64,000 bases of DNA, from the NCBI RefSeq assembly GCF_030272615.1, contig NC_081414.1:4775501-4839500 (forward strand), in the 5' to 3' direction. This document shows positions 45,435 to 57,100 of this stretch, in pieces. The notes under the pieces are model-generated. The model was not told the DNA's origin, made no database searches, and saw nothing but the letters and a program-made list of their open reading frames with translations. Within the stretch, counting starts at the first letter, position 1. Each line of letters begins with the position of its first letter. A program made the position numbers and the translations under genes. Source of the DNA: Cryptomeria japonica. Taxonomy: Eukaryota; Streptophyta; Pinopsida; Cupressales; Cupressaceae.

Positions 45435-46376
45435 TGTTGATGATTTATAGCTTCGGTCGGAGTAATCTCATCAAATCATGTGTATAAGTAATGTGGATTA
45501 TATCATCAGTATGATTAATGATTTGTTAATATGAATATATACATATTAATATATGTAATAATAATAAGTGTTCTTATTATTATTATCATATATATGAATA
45601 TTTATATATACATAATTTATGATTGAAATATTAAATCATCAATCATGTTGTTGATAAATCATTGAGATTAAAATCATGTTAAATCAATAAGTAATATCGA
45701 TTTATATTAATCACATTGTTTATACCAAATTGAATATGAGCACCGAATTCTAAATGATCATAAGTATCGATTATATTGATCAAATTGAATGATCAATATA
45801 AATCGATTGTCCACATTAAATAGTTCGATATTATTTATCGTTGTTTATATCAACTATGGTCGATCTCCATACCAAAATGATTATGTGAATTGTTACCTGG
45901 TGATAACAATAATAACCAACGATTATGAGAATTGTTAACTATTGTTAATAGATAACAAACAATTATGAGAATCACTATCTTGCTAATCGGTTATATGAAT
46001 CGGTATGCAAAAAGGCATCTCAATGAAGAGACATGTCTCCACTTACGTGGAGGCATATATTATTCATCGACATGTCTCCACATACGTAGAGGCATGTCTA
46101 TTCATTGGCATGCCTATACCATGATATATATATATATATATATATTATGACAGAGTTCGATTCTAACAGGTAAGTACAGAAATCAAAAGTGCAAGCCAAT
46201 AAGACATTGATCTCCTTCATTTGCAGTCCTGCAAATACTTTATGAATTAAGTTGTTTTCTCTTCATATATGCAACAACCTACACATAGAGATCATAGTCA
46301 TATAGCTTAGTTGTGAACCAAGTAATAGAAATAAATTACAACTACTCACATATCAAATCTGATCCAAACTTTAACA
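45435..46376 (+). repeat. Copia-3 5' LTR
   Basis: 942 bp. It is longer than its partner mainly because of an inserted AT-rich inverted repeat at about 45535-45610, which includes AATAATAATAAG-TGTT-CTTATTATTATT at 45557-45584. Blocks with GAGACATGTCTCCA and AGAGGCATG repeat near its end. Confidence 0.9.
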
Positions 46377-46473
46377 TGGTACCAGAGCTAGTTTGAAGAA
46401 ACGATCCGATCAGATTTGTAAAAGGGAAACAACTAACCTGCATTAAAGGTTCTAGAATTCTATATTCGACAAA

Positions 46474-47290
46474 ATGGTGAATGGAGTTAGACCTTAGGAC
46501 CAACTTGAAGGAGTTGCAAATTTTGTATCATGGAAGTTTATAATGGTGCTCGCATTAAAGGAACATGAATTGAACACTCTTGTGGAAAAGGCCTTACCCA
46601 TGCCCAATAAAGAAGATGAAAAAATATTATGGACAAGAAATAATAATAAAGCTATGAAACTATTGGTGGATGGAGTAAAAGATCATGTTGTTCCTATTAT
46701 CTCAAAATTAGATATTGCCTATCTAATGTTCTAAATACTAGAGAACATGTTTGAGATAAATAACACTAGTAGGGTTCTTGCTCTAAAACAACAACTCCAC
46801 CACATCAAAATGAACCAAGGTGAAACTATCACTTCATATTTCACAAGGATAACAAAGCTAAGAAACCAACTATCTACAATTGGTCACACATTCAATAGCA
46901 AGGAGTTGATCATGCTGGCACTCAACAGACTTCCTACTTCTTGGGAATCGTTTATTCAAGGAATTAGCACTCGATCCAAACTTCCTAAATTTGATTAGTT
47001 GAAAACTGATTGTATACAAGAAGAATCTAGATTGGTCACTAGAGGGACTGTAATTAACTCCCAAAATGAAGAGATGCAAGCCCTAAATTCTCAGTCTCAC
47101 AAAAGAGGAAAGAGGAATAACTCCAAGAAGAGGAGAGGTAAGGACTCAACTAGGAAGCAATCATTCAAAAGGAAGAGGGACCTATCTAAAGTACAATGCT
47201 TTAGATGTGATAAATATGGTCACATTGTTATAAAGTATCCTGAGAGACCTAAGCCTCAAGACTCGATTGCCGAAATCAGTGAGGCCAACA
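46474..47290 (+). pseudogene. Copia-3 gag
   Basis: Start at Met 46474 (MVNGVRP) with a TAG seven codons later (46495-46497). One frame runs through: VSWKFIMVLALKEHEL, stop near 46732, then ALKQQLHHIKMNQGETI, a stop at 46996-46998, a Lys/Arg-rich region, and a zinc knuckle CFRCDKYGHIVIKY in which the last Cys is Tyr (47236-47238). UBN2-type capsid followed by nucleocapsid. It has lost one zinc ligand. Confidence 0.82.
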
Positions 47291-48660
47291 CAGACTCTGA
47301 AAGACTTGTATTCTACTCAGCTCTATCCAGTCAAGTATCAACTAGCCTTAACACTTGGGTAATAGACAGTGGGGCATCTCGACATATAACAAGATTCAAA
47401 GAGCACTTAGATACTATGATAAAAAAGTTTGATGAGGAAGTCACAATTAGGGACGATTCAAACTACCTAGTGAATGGGATTGGAACATGTACCATTCAAC
47501 TAAAATCAGGCATCATCCTTCAATTAACAGGTGTACTATTTGTGTCAGGCACCAAATGCAACTCGATTTCCACATCAATTCTTGAAGACAAAGGATACAA
47601 AATCACCTTCATGGATGGAACAGTCTTAGCCTGGCCTAAGAACTCAAACATCAAGAAGGCACACATCATTGGAATTCAACATGGGTGTCTGTACAAACTT
47701 TGCACCTCTCCTTCACAAACACTTATTCATGAATCTTCTAACACTTGTCAATTATGACATAGAAGATTAGGGCATCTTCATTTTAGTACTTTACCCTCTA
47801 TAGAGAAAATGGTGACAGGGATACCTAAGCTGACCCAAGAACATGAAGGAATCTGCAAAGGGTGTGCCTTAGGGAAGAATACCAAGGGCACATTTCATAA
47901 TAGTGAAAGTAAATCCAAAAATGTATTAAAAATTGTTCATTCTGATTTATGTGGACATATGTCAGTACCCTCCTTAGAAGGATATTTGTATTATGTTATT
48001 TTTGTAGGTGATTATTCTAGGAAGACATGGATATATTTTCTAAAGTGTAAAAAGTCTGATGAAGTCCTTAAAAGGTTTAAGGAATTGGAGGATTTTGTAG
48101 AAAATATATCAAGTAAAAGTATAAAAACCCTTAGATCAAATAATGGGGGGGAATACATCTTTGAAAACTTTAATTTTTTTTGTAATAATGTTGGGATTAA
48201 GAGGGAGTTCACTGTTCCTTACAACCCTCAACAAAATGGGGTAGCAGAAAGGAAAAAAAAAAACTATAGTAGAAGCAGCCAAAGCCATGATGCATGACCA
48301 AAACCTTCATACCTCATTTGGGCTGAAGCCTCTAGTGTTGTTGTGTATATCCAAAACAGATGTTCACATTCCTTTCTTGATAACAAAACTCCTGAAGAAG
48401 CATTCACAAGAATCAAACCCGACATAGGTCACTTAAGAATTTTTGGTTGTCCTGTTTACATTCACATCCCTAAGGAGAAAAGATCTAAATTAGAACCCTT
48501 TGGGAAAAAGAGAATCTTTGTTGGGTATAGTGAAACTTCTAAAGCCTATAGGGTCTATATTCTAGGTCAAAAATAAATTGAACTAAGCAGGGATGTAATA
48601 TTTGAAAAGGATGTTGCATTAAAAAGATCTAAAGATGTTAATGAAACAGATGATGAATCC
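47291..48660 (+). pseudogene. Copia-3 protease and integrase
   Basis: Protease WVIDSGASRHIT keeps its Asp. A TGA at 47755-47757 replaces the Trp of LWHRRLGH at the start of the integrase zinc domain. Catalytic core: HSDLCG has the first Asp; the second motif is RSNNGGEY, so the second Asp is Asn (48139-48141); NGVAER keeps the Glu. An A run at 48250-48262 (11 A) causes a frameshift, apparently compensated near 48318 by loss of a T in the FWAEA segment. The frame then continues through 48343-48576, with stops near 48574 and 48664. Confidence 0.87.
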
Positions 48661-49015
48661 CCTTAATATAGTGGAAAAGATCACTCCTCTGAGATTCAGA
48701 GTGAGACTCACGATTCAATTGAAGGCAACAATCACATTGAACCTATGGACCATATGGACCATATGGATGAACCTAGAGACACTAATGTGACGAAGAAAAG
48801 ACCACTATGGGCCAGGAAGATGATTGAGGAGGCTGAAAATTATGCAGCTATATTCCACTAATGAGTGATCATAAATTCTGAACCTTCTATATTCCACTAG
48901 GGAGAGTAAAAGACCTAATAGATTCTCCGGCTATATTCCACTAATAAGTGAAATCATAAATTCTGAACCTTCTAATGTTGAGGAAGCCTTCCAACATCAA
49001 GCCTAGAAAGAAGCC

Positions 49016-50491
49016 ATGACAAAAGAGTATAAGTCCACTCTCAAGAATGATGTCTGGGACATTGTGCCTAGGCCTAAGGACAAATCAATAGTGTCTTCTA
49101 AGTGGCTTTTCAAAATCAAACATGTTGCAGATGAAAGTATTGAAAAATACAAAGAAATTTTTATCACCAAAGGTTTCTTCCAGAAAGAGAGAATTGATTA
49201 TGAAGAGACATTTGCTCATGTTGCCCGATACACTTCTGTCAGAGCTGTGATTGCTATTGTTGCATCAAAGGGATGGAAAGTCCATCAAATGGATGTAAAA
49301 ATTGCATTCCTAAATGGTGTAATAGAGGAGGAAGTCTATCTGGAACAACCTGAAGGATTTGTAGTACATGGACAACATTCTCATGTTTGCAAATTGAAGA
49401 AAGCCTTATATGGGCTCAAACAGGCTCCTCGGGCTTGGTATGAAAGGATAGATCACTATCTATCAAGACTTGGCTTCTCAAAGAATGATGTAGATCTGAA
49501 CCTTTACTTCAAGGTAATAAATGGAGATATGTTAATGTTTATCCTTTATATTGATGACTTGTTAATCATAGGCGAAGAGAATCTCATCATTAAGTGTAAA
49601 CAAGACCTTGCATCCGAATTTGACATGAAGGACTTAGGGCTTCTACATTATTTTCTTGATTCAGAAGTATGGCAGAAGACTGATGGGATTATCCTAAATC
49701 AAGGGAAATACACTATTGACATTCTAAAAAGGTTTGGAATGATGGATTGTAAGCCTATGTCCACTCCCATGGAGACAAACTTACACAAGTTAAGAGAGGC
49801 AACTACAAGTTCTGAATCAACAGATTCCACCCTTTATCGACAGATGATTGGATCATTGATGTATTTGGTCAATACTAGACTAGATATTTGTTATGCTGTG
49901 AATGCACTTAGTGAGTTCATGTGTGAACCGAAGCAGTTACATACAGTTGCAGCAAAACACATCTTAAGATATCTTCGTGGAACAATTGGATATGGTTTAA
50001 AGTATAAAGACGTAGATCTAAACTTATATGGATATACACACTCAGATTGGGCTGGAAGTGTGGTGGATTGTAAAAGTACATCAGGGTGCTGCTTTAGTTT
50101 AGGATCAACTATGATATCCTGGTTTAGCAGAAAGCAATCTTCAGTCACTCAGAGCTCCATAGAAGCAGAGTACATTGAGGCATTTATGGGAGCACTAGAA
50201 GAAATATGTTTGAGAAAACTCCTTGTAGGATTGTTTGGAAAATCCTTAGATCCTACCATCATCCACTGTGACAACCAGAGTTGTATAAAGCTTTTAGTAA
50301 ATCCAGTATTTCATGACAGATCCAAACATATTGAAATACCTTATCACTATGTAAGAGACATGGTGGAGAAAAAGGTAATTCAGTTGAGGTATATTAGTAC
50401 TAAAGATCAAACAACATACATTCTCACCAAGCCTCTCACCAAAACAAAGGTAGAAAACTTCAAAGGTAAGCTTGGTATGATTGAAATGTAA
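49016..50491 (+). pseudogene. Copia-3 reverse transcriptase and RNase H, open frame
   Basis: 491 uninterrupted codons. RT (about residues 10-255): VHQMDVKIAFLNG with catalytic Asp, [15 protein letters not shown] and YIDD at 49547-49558 (about residue 178). RNase H (about residues 340-480): HSDWAG (D), SSIEAEY (E), HCDNQS (D). The end TYILTKPLTKTK is a variant of ADIFTKPL, and LVAKGF reads ITKGFF, so decay has begun even though no stop is present. The first codons precede the RT proper; the natural protein is the C-terminal part of a polyprotein, and Met 49016 is not a genuine start. Confidence 0.92.
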
Positions 50492-51031
50492 ATTCTGAGT
50501 TTGAGTCTCAATATTATTATTGTAGATGTTTAATATAAACTCCTTTTGTCATTACATGACTTTATGGGCACCTGTGTGTATCATTAAAAAGTGACAACTT
50601 CTGAATGATAAACACTTGTACTTCTAGTAGTTATTGGAAGGTGACAACTTTACAATAACTCTACAGTCTATCATGATAGATATCATATGGCTGATATCTG
50701 TTAACATGTCAAAATAGTTCATATCTCTTAAAATAATTTCAACTGTATATCATAAGGTTGATATCTATAGGTTGGATTGTTGAGATATGTCATGGTGGAT
50801 ATTAAGTGCTTAATATTTGAGGGTATACCATGATTTTCTATATCCCTATGGTAGGCATCATATGGTTGATGCTAGTGCACGTACTATAATAGATATGATG
50901 AGCTTTTGGTGTGTATCATAAGTGTTGATATTTGTAGACCATTGCTCATGATATCATATAATGATATCTACTACACTATGTGTAGTTCTTCTATGAGTAC
51001 CTTGTGGTCCTCCTCCCTAGCTAAGAGGGAT
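50492..51031 (+). other. Copia-3 3' spacer with repeated ATCATATGG...GATATC motif
   Basis: Non-coding. A short imperfect palindrome appears at 50681-50698, 50747-50765, 50856-50872 and 50914-50931 (ATCAT(A)AGG or ATCATATGG, then TTGATAT). The polypurine tract CTAAGAGGGA lies at 51021-51030 before the 3' LTR. Confidence 0.6.
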
Positions 51032-51865
51032 TGTTGATGATTTATAGCTTCGGTCAGAGTAATCTCATGAAATCATGTGTATAAGTAATGGTGATTATAT
51101 CATTGTTATGATTAATGATTTATTAATATGAATATATATATATATAATTTATGATTGAAATATTAAATCATCAATCATGTTGTTGATAAATCATTGAGAT
51201 TAAATTCATGTTAAATCAATAAGTAATATTGATTTATATTAATCACATTGTTTATACCAAATTGAATATGAGCACCAAATTCTAAATGATCACAAGTATC
51301 GATTATATTGATCAATATAAATCGATTATCCACATTAAATAGTTTGATATTATTTATCATTGTTTATATCAACTATGGTCGATCTCCATACCAAAATGAT
51401 TATGTGAATCGTTACCTGTTGATAACAATAATAACCAACGATTATGAGAATCATTAACTATTGTTAATAGATAACAAACGATTATGAGAATCACTATCTT
51501 GCTAATCGGTTATATGAATCAGTATGCAAAGAGGCATCTCAATGAAGAGACATGTCTCCACGTACGCAGAGGCATGCCTATTCATCAACATGTCTCCATG
51601 CACGTAGAGGCATGCCTATACCGTGATATATATATTATGATAGAGTTCGATTCTAACAGGTAAGTACAAAAATCGAAAGTGTAAGCCAATAAGACATCGA
51701 TCTGCTTCATTTGCAATCTGCAAATACTTTATGAATCAAGTTGTGTTCTCTTCATATATGCAACGACCTACACATAGAGTTCGTAGTCATATAGCTTAGT
51801 TGTGAACCAAGTAATAGAAATAAATTAAAACTACTCACATATCAAATCTGATCCAAACTTTAAGA
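51032..51865 (+). repeat. Copia-3 3' LTR
   Basis: 834 bp, TGTTGATGATTTATAGC ... CTTTAAGA. It matches the left LTR along its length with scattered differences and lacks the left copy's AT-rich inserted segment. Confidence 0.9.
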
Positions 51866-51870
51866 ACCTC

Positions 51871-52568
51871 TTACCAGATATTGTAGGGTTATTTTTTGAG
51901 TCACACGTTGTAGACAATGGGGTCATATCTAAGGATCTTCACTTCCCTTTGATGACAACTTCAACATTCTCATCATCACATCTTCATTAGTGTCTTTTGA
52001 GGTTGTTCATTAGGTATCTTCATAGTTGTTTGGATTTTGTTCAGTTGATCTAGGACATCATGATTGAAACATGTGGATAGTTGAACAATATTCCACGACA
52101 CCCATCATGAGACTATTCCTTACATCTCGTTTCATTGATTTAGTTCTACCTTAGCCATTGAATCTATTTATTCCCAAGGGGAGAAACTTTTTTTTTCATT
52201 CTTGGATCATCTTCACTATTTGTCTTGAAGCACTCACTATTTTTGCAAGACATTATACATTATAGGGGGCTATGTACTCTATCTCTTTCCTTCCTATGAA
52301 GGGATACTTGAATGTATGCACATGATGTATGTATTCCTTGGGGGTATCATTGAGTCCTCCATGCATCATTATTTCTTGTTGTTTCTTTTCTTTGTTTTGG
52401 AGAGGAGTTTTCTCCCACAGGGTTTTTCTCCTTTTCTCCATTTGTGAGAGTTTCATTTTTTTGTACATGGATACCTAATCAGGCCTTGTTGTCAAGACCC
52501 ATTCATACTTTCATTTTGCATTCTTCATTAGCTTTTTATATTAACCCTAAGTTAATTTTAAAGGGGAG
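51871..52568 (+). other. 3' internal part of pol-less element
   Basis: Non-coding sequence that continues the element interrupted by copia-3. No RT or RNase H motif on either strand; the minus open frame 52253-52468 has no features. It ends with AAGGGGAG at 52561-52568 and TGTTGG. Confidence 0.5.
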
Positions 52569-52760
52569 TGTTGGAGTAATTAAGAAATTATCTAATTAAT
52601 TTAATTGATTAGGTACTTTAATTACTTTATTCACTTAAGATAAACTTAGGTATTTTTCCTTTTATATAATTAGGCTTATAATAGCTTAATTTGTCTCATT
52701 CGTTATGATTGTGACACTTGGCACTAGCTAATTTAATCTTCCTTGAGGATTTGCATTTTT
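52569..52760 (+). repeat. Start of an LTR (provisional)
   Basis: TGTTGGAGTAATTAAG after a polypurine tract is the expected LTR start. Sequence of LTR character (AT-rich, TTTTATATAATTAGGC) runs to about 52760, where the composition changes abruptly to CpG-rich leader of member B. The end was not seen. Confidence 0.45.
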
Positions 52761-53017
52761 ATCATTATGCCACTAGTACATTCGGAGCTGATTTCAGACG
52801 ACCGTTTGTCGGATTTTCGACGAATTTTCGTCGGAGTGTCAACAAAATCCACCGTTGAGAACTCGGCATCGGATTGGTCGACGATGCCATGCCTGTCAAA
52901 AATTCGGCAATCCAATGGACTCTGTCGACGGTCAAAGAAGTCGTCGGTCGAAAGCTTGGTATTCGTCGTAATTTCGACGATGATCATTTTTGTAAAAAAA
53001 TAAATAATTATCATCGA

Positions 53018-53025
53018 TATAAAAG
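53018..53025 (+). promoter_or_regulatory. TATA-like box, member B leader
   Basis: TATAAAAG within TCATCGATATAAAAGAGCC. The homologous position in the second leader reads TCATTGATATAAAAGGGGC (TATAAAAG at 58487-58494). Conservation in both suggests a promoter; direction to the right is assumed from the downstream ORF. Confidence 0.45.
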
Positions 53026-53072
53026 AGCCATCGAAGGAAGGAAACGCCGAAAGGACTCATCGAAGATAATAA

Positions 53073-53474
53073 CTTCATCGACAAAAGATATCAAATAAAG
53101 CAGAGAGGGTCTTCATCGACGGGAAAAGTTCTCGAGGAAATAATACTATTGGTGCAACATAAAAAGGACCCACCGAAAGGAGCATTTTCATCAAAAGAAT
53201 AATATCGATCAGACAAAAAGAAGCTACATCGATAAAAGATATCGATGAGGATATAGGTTTCAAGGAGGTTAAACTTCATCGACAAAAGATATCGAAGAAA
53301 GCAGAGAGGGTCTTCATCGATGGGAAAAGTTCTCGAGGAAATAATACTATCGGTGCAACATAAAAAGGACCCACCGAAAGGAGCGTTTTCATCGAAAGAA
53401 TAATATCGATCAGACAAAAGGAAGCTACATCGATAAAAGATATCGATGAGGATATAGGTTTTGAGGAGGTTAAA
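53073..53474 (+). repeat. 201-bp tandem duplication
   Basis: Units 53073-53273 and 53274-53474, starting CTTCATCGACAAAAGATATC. They differ at only a handful of positions, such as ATTGGTG/ATCGGTG and CATCAAAAG/CATCGAAAG, so the duplication is young compared with the rest of the leader. Confidence 0.92.
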
Positions 53475-54111
53475 AGGCATGTTCTCGATATGCATGGTTT
53501 TGCCGATGTAACTTTATCGGTGAAGAACGATAAGGGAAAATAAAGAAAAGCTTCTGTGAGATAATAGACTCATTCATTGTCGGGGCATAGTGATATCGAT
53601 GAAAGAAGTATTTCGATGAAAAAATAAAGGAGGACACCGAAGCCCAAGGTTTCTTCGACATAAGACTCGATGGATATCAGATATGTTTCGATGAGGAGAC
53701 AACCATACTGACTGAATACAGTATTTTGATGAAGGGAAAAAATACTTGATCGAAGTAATATTCGAAACAAAAGTATTGTCGATAGAAACAAAGAGATTGA
53801 TGGACTAAAGAAACAAATGATCGAAAGACATATCCTCATCGAAATGATTATTGATTGCTGCGAAAATCATAAACAAATCCTAGGGAAGGTCACATCGCCA
53901 TTAAATTCAAACGTGTGCCCAAGTGACCGTTGTCCAAAGTACCATTACTAACTGATTAAATATGCCATAAGTAGTGGATCAACCATCAAAGGGCACAACA
54001 TTAAGGAATTCATAGGCGATGAACTGAAAGTAGGAATTTGGCAAATTCACAGATAAAGCTCAGTAATTCCAAGTAAGTTGTTTGCACACAGACCTCTTTT
54101 ACAAAATTCAA

Positions 54112-57100
54112 ATGGAATCATCATCTAAAACTAATAAGACCAGAAAGGGAAAAGAACCTATCGCTGCAGAAGAAAAACCTAAAAGATAGAAAAGGGAAGG
54201 GTGTTCTTTGGCCCAGGACCTGATACCAGTGCCCATCATCCAGTTTGAGGTCCAAGAAGATTAGAGTTGATGAGGAAGGCCCGGAGGACCAGTTTGAGGA
54301 TCTTGGAGACATATGGACAGAGTTGAGAGGGTATGAGTTATTCATATATGGGTACAACAGAAGAGTTGCCTGTCAACCTATCAACAATTTATGGCAATTG
54401 AACTTAGGAAGGTTAGCTGTGGCTAATGTATTCGTGAATGTGGAGCTCATGAAGGCATTGGAAAACAATTATGACCCTAAAACCAGGACCATATATAACT
54501 ACATGTGTGAGCCAATTCTTGCAATCACAAAGGAGGTTATTGACACCGTGTTCGAGTTGGATTGGGGATTTGAAGAATTGATTGACCTCAAGAAGTTAAC
54601 AAGTGAATATTTTAACCTAGAGCACATTTACAAAACATGGAGACTCCCTATACATAGACCTAGGAATGCAGGGTCCTTAGTGCCACTATGTCAGGATGAC
54701 AAAGCTCCCTATGATGTCAACTCTTTCCATCCATATTTCAAGTATACCTATTACTATGTTGCCCAAGTGCTAGGGATAAAATCCCTTCCTTTGATGGATA
54801 TTGCAGCCATGGTCATTTGTGCCGATTTGGAGTCTAAGGACCCCCGCTTCTTTGATTTTTCTGCTTATTTGGTTGAGGTTTTGAATCATGGGTTAGAAAA
54901 GTTAAAGGGGGATGTCATCAATGTTCATTTCAAGCATTAATCCTTACTTATGCATATGCTATTGTATGTGGGACAATATGAAGGGTTATGGCCAGAAGAG
55001 TTATGTGTCAGGACATATGACAATGCTGGAATGAGAAAACTAGTGCAACTATGGGTTTCTTCATGGGACCAAAGGTATGTGAATAATCAATTTTGGCATT
55101 TTGAGGAGTTCTTTGTCAAGCCATTATATAGACTGTTGGGATGCCCGTGCGATCATGCCCTACACCAGAGGTTCAAAGATTCCTAAGACCAAAAGATTTC
55201 GCTGAAGATCCCTCAATTGAACACAATTGGGGAGATTGGTATTGTTTTTCGGACTGCACACAAGTCAGGGTATACAGGTTTGAAGGGAGACCATACTTAC
55301 TACCACTTACAGTCCCTAACAGAGTGGCTTGTCTGGAAATTGTGAGGCAACTGTCAATAGTGAGTACAGAACATCTGACAAGCCATGGAAAACAATCAAT
55401 TGTACCTAGGTTGTTAGTATTTTCAGATTTTATTGTGAAAAGTTCAAAGAGTTATGGCCTGCTGCAGACAAAATTGGATTATTATGGCATGGCTATGGGG
55501 GATCCAAGGCCCAATTTTGATCCTGAAGGATACATAAGGATAGCCCGGTCATCACAAAAGTTGAAGGCTAGAGAGCATAAATCTTACCTACTGGATGACC
55601 TCATTAAGAACATTGGCAGAGAAGAGGCCAGAGTGAAGCGAATAAAGTTTGAGAAAGCAATGCAGGCTTATAAATGGAATCTTTATAGAAGGAAAATGGA
55701 TGAGAAAGTGCTACAAAAGATTGAAGACCCCTTGGAGTTGGCCAACTAACTTGTGGAGCATGAATTGGAAATACTTGAGGGAGTCCCGCCTCATGTTTTT
55801 AGGGATTACATTGATACTATTAGGAATACAGAGCCTTTGGCTCATATGTCTCCTTCTTCCACATCTGGCATCATTCCATTCACTCCTCGAAAGGATTACC
55901 CCCCTGGTTATGTAGAGGATACACTGATAGACTTGGCAACATGACAACTAAATGTCCGAGAAGTGGGTGACATCAAATTCCTGGAGCATGAGGATTTCAT
56001 TGCTGATAGCGACTTCATTGCTTCCAAGGAGTTCACCGCATTCCTCTATCAACATAAAGGATCTCAAATTAGGAATAACATGAGAAATAGTGAAGAAGAG
56101 CAACAACTTCAAAAGTTACAAGAGGACATGGATCTTGTGATGAGAGAAATGACACCTGAGAAGGGAAGACAGTTGCTTAAGGAAGTTGGTGTGCTATTAT
56201 ACTTTGGATAGGACATGAACTTTGCCTTGTTGTTTGGTGGATTCCTCAAGAAACAAGACCCAAGTAGGCAAATGATGCCAAAAGAGATTGATAAACTCTT
56301 TAGAGGATTAGGATATGATCCAGATCAGAAGGCTCTTCTACAGTGGGCTATCTATCCCAAAGATAAAAGACCTATATTGGTTGATACAGAAGAAGCTTTT
56401 GGACATTTGATGGTGCAGCAGGTTGGAAAGACTAACCCTAGAACAACTGCCAAACTAAATTTGGATGTCGCTAAACTGAACCAAGATTAGATAGAGTTTC
56501 TGGTCTGAAAAAATGTACATACAAAAGCCTATATGAGAAAACCGATGAAGAAAAATAGAGGCTGCAAGCAAGATTGCTTCAGATTGATACAGGTACCAGT
56601 CAAACATGGTTGACATACGGTGTTGACAAAGATGCCATGGATGCCTTGACATATGCTATGTATTGGAGGAACAGGGCCGAAAAGATATCTTGACAACTAA
56701 AAAAGGAACAACAAAAGATGGATAAGTTAGTTCTTGAGGTCGTTGACCATAGATTCAAAAATATGATGCAGGTTGCAGAAATCTATTGGAAGACATACAC
56801 TGAAACAGTCAAAGCTGTGAAAGAGCATGAAAGGCTTAGGTCTCGGTTGGAAGGCTTGATGAATGACAATAGTCTGATGAATCCAGGTGAGAAAATTGAA
56901 GCCGATGCTCACTTGAAGTCCCATGATGAATTGGAAAATCAATTAAGGAAAGAGCATCAGAGGCTGGATGATGGGAATACCCCTAGGGTGCCCTCTTTTT
57001 ACAGTAATGGTGAGTTAGTATCGTTGGAACAGTGGAAACAAGAGTTCAGTGATGAGAAGAATTGAGAAGTAGCAAAGTTGGATCGGGACAAATATTTGTC

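Larger units (their letters stand above)
45430..51870 (+). mobile_element. Copia-3: Ty1/copia element nested in pol-less element
   Basis: Element of 6,431 bp (45435-51865). LTRs are 942 and 834 bp; target duplication ACCTT at 45430-45434 against ACCTC at 51866-51870, one mismatch. LTR ends TGTTGATG...TTTAACA (the right copy ends TTTAAGA). Primer-binding site TGGTACCAGAGCTAG at 46377-46391. Gag, protease, integrase, RT and RNase H follow in order. Gag to integrase is decayed, but RT plus RNase H form one uninterrupted 491-codon frame. The integrase carries a lost catalytic Asp. Confidence 0.9.
43790..52760 (+). mobile_element. Pol-less LTR element interrupted by copia-3
   Basis: Inferred element: LTR-like sequence ending about 44109, primer-binding site TGGTATCAGAGCTC at 44110-44123, leader, gag-like fragment to 45393, then (after copia-3) 700 bp of non-coding sequence, polypurine tract AAGGGGAG at 52561-52568 and an LTR start TGTTGGAGTAATTAAG at 52569. 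The internal region without copia-3 is about 2 kb and shows no protease, integrase or RT. I could not align the two LTRs convincingly, so pairing them is tentative. Both outer ends are provisional. Confidence 0.45.
52761..54111 (+). other. TCGA-rich leader of family member B
   Basis: 1.35 kb with an unusually high density of TCGA, CGTCG and ATCGAT motifs in an otherwise CpG-poor window. 52790-52985 is rich in TCGG/CGACG; from 53011 the phrase CATCGA(C/T)AAAAGATATCGA recurs. TATA-like GATATAAAAG at 53016-53025. It includes a 201-bp tandem duplication (53073-53474). The open frames here (52743-53098, 53091-53495 minus) are judged fortuitous. A homologous stretch lies at 58430-58985. Confidence 0.6.

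Noticed and set aside
52743-53098. Overlapping open frames of about 75-95 codons on both strands
   Set aside because: They arise from the CpG-rich, stop-poor leader; no start context or family motif, and the second leader copy does not keep the frames.
53091-53495. 134-codon minus-strand ORF with an internal repeat
   Set aside because: It is a translation of the 201-bp tandem duplication; no motif.
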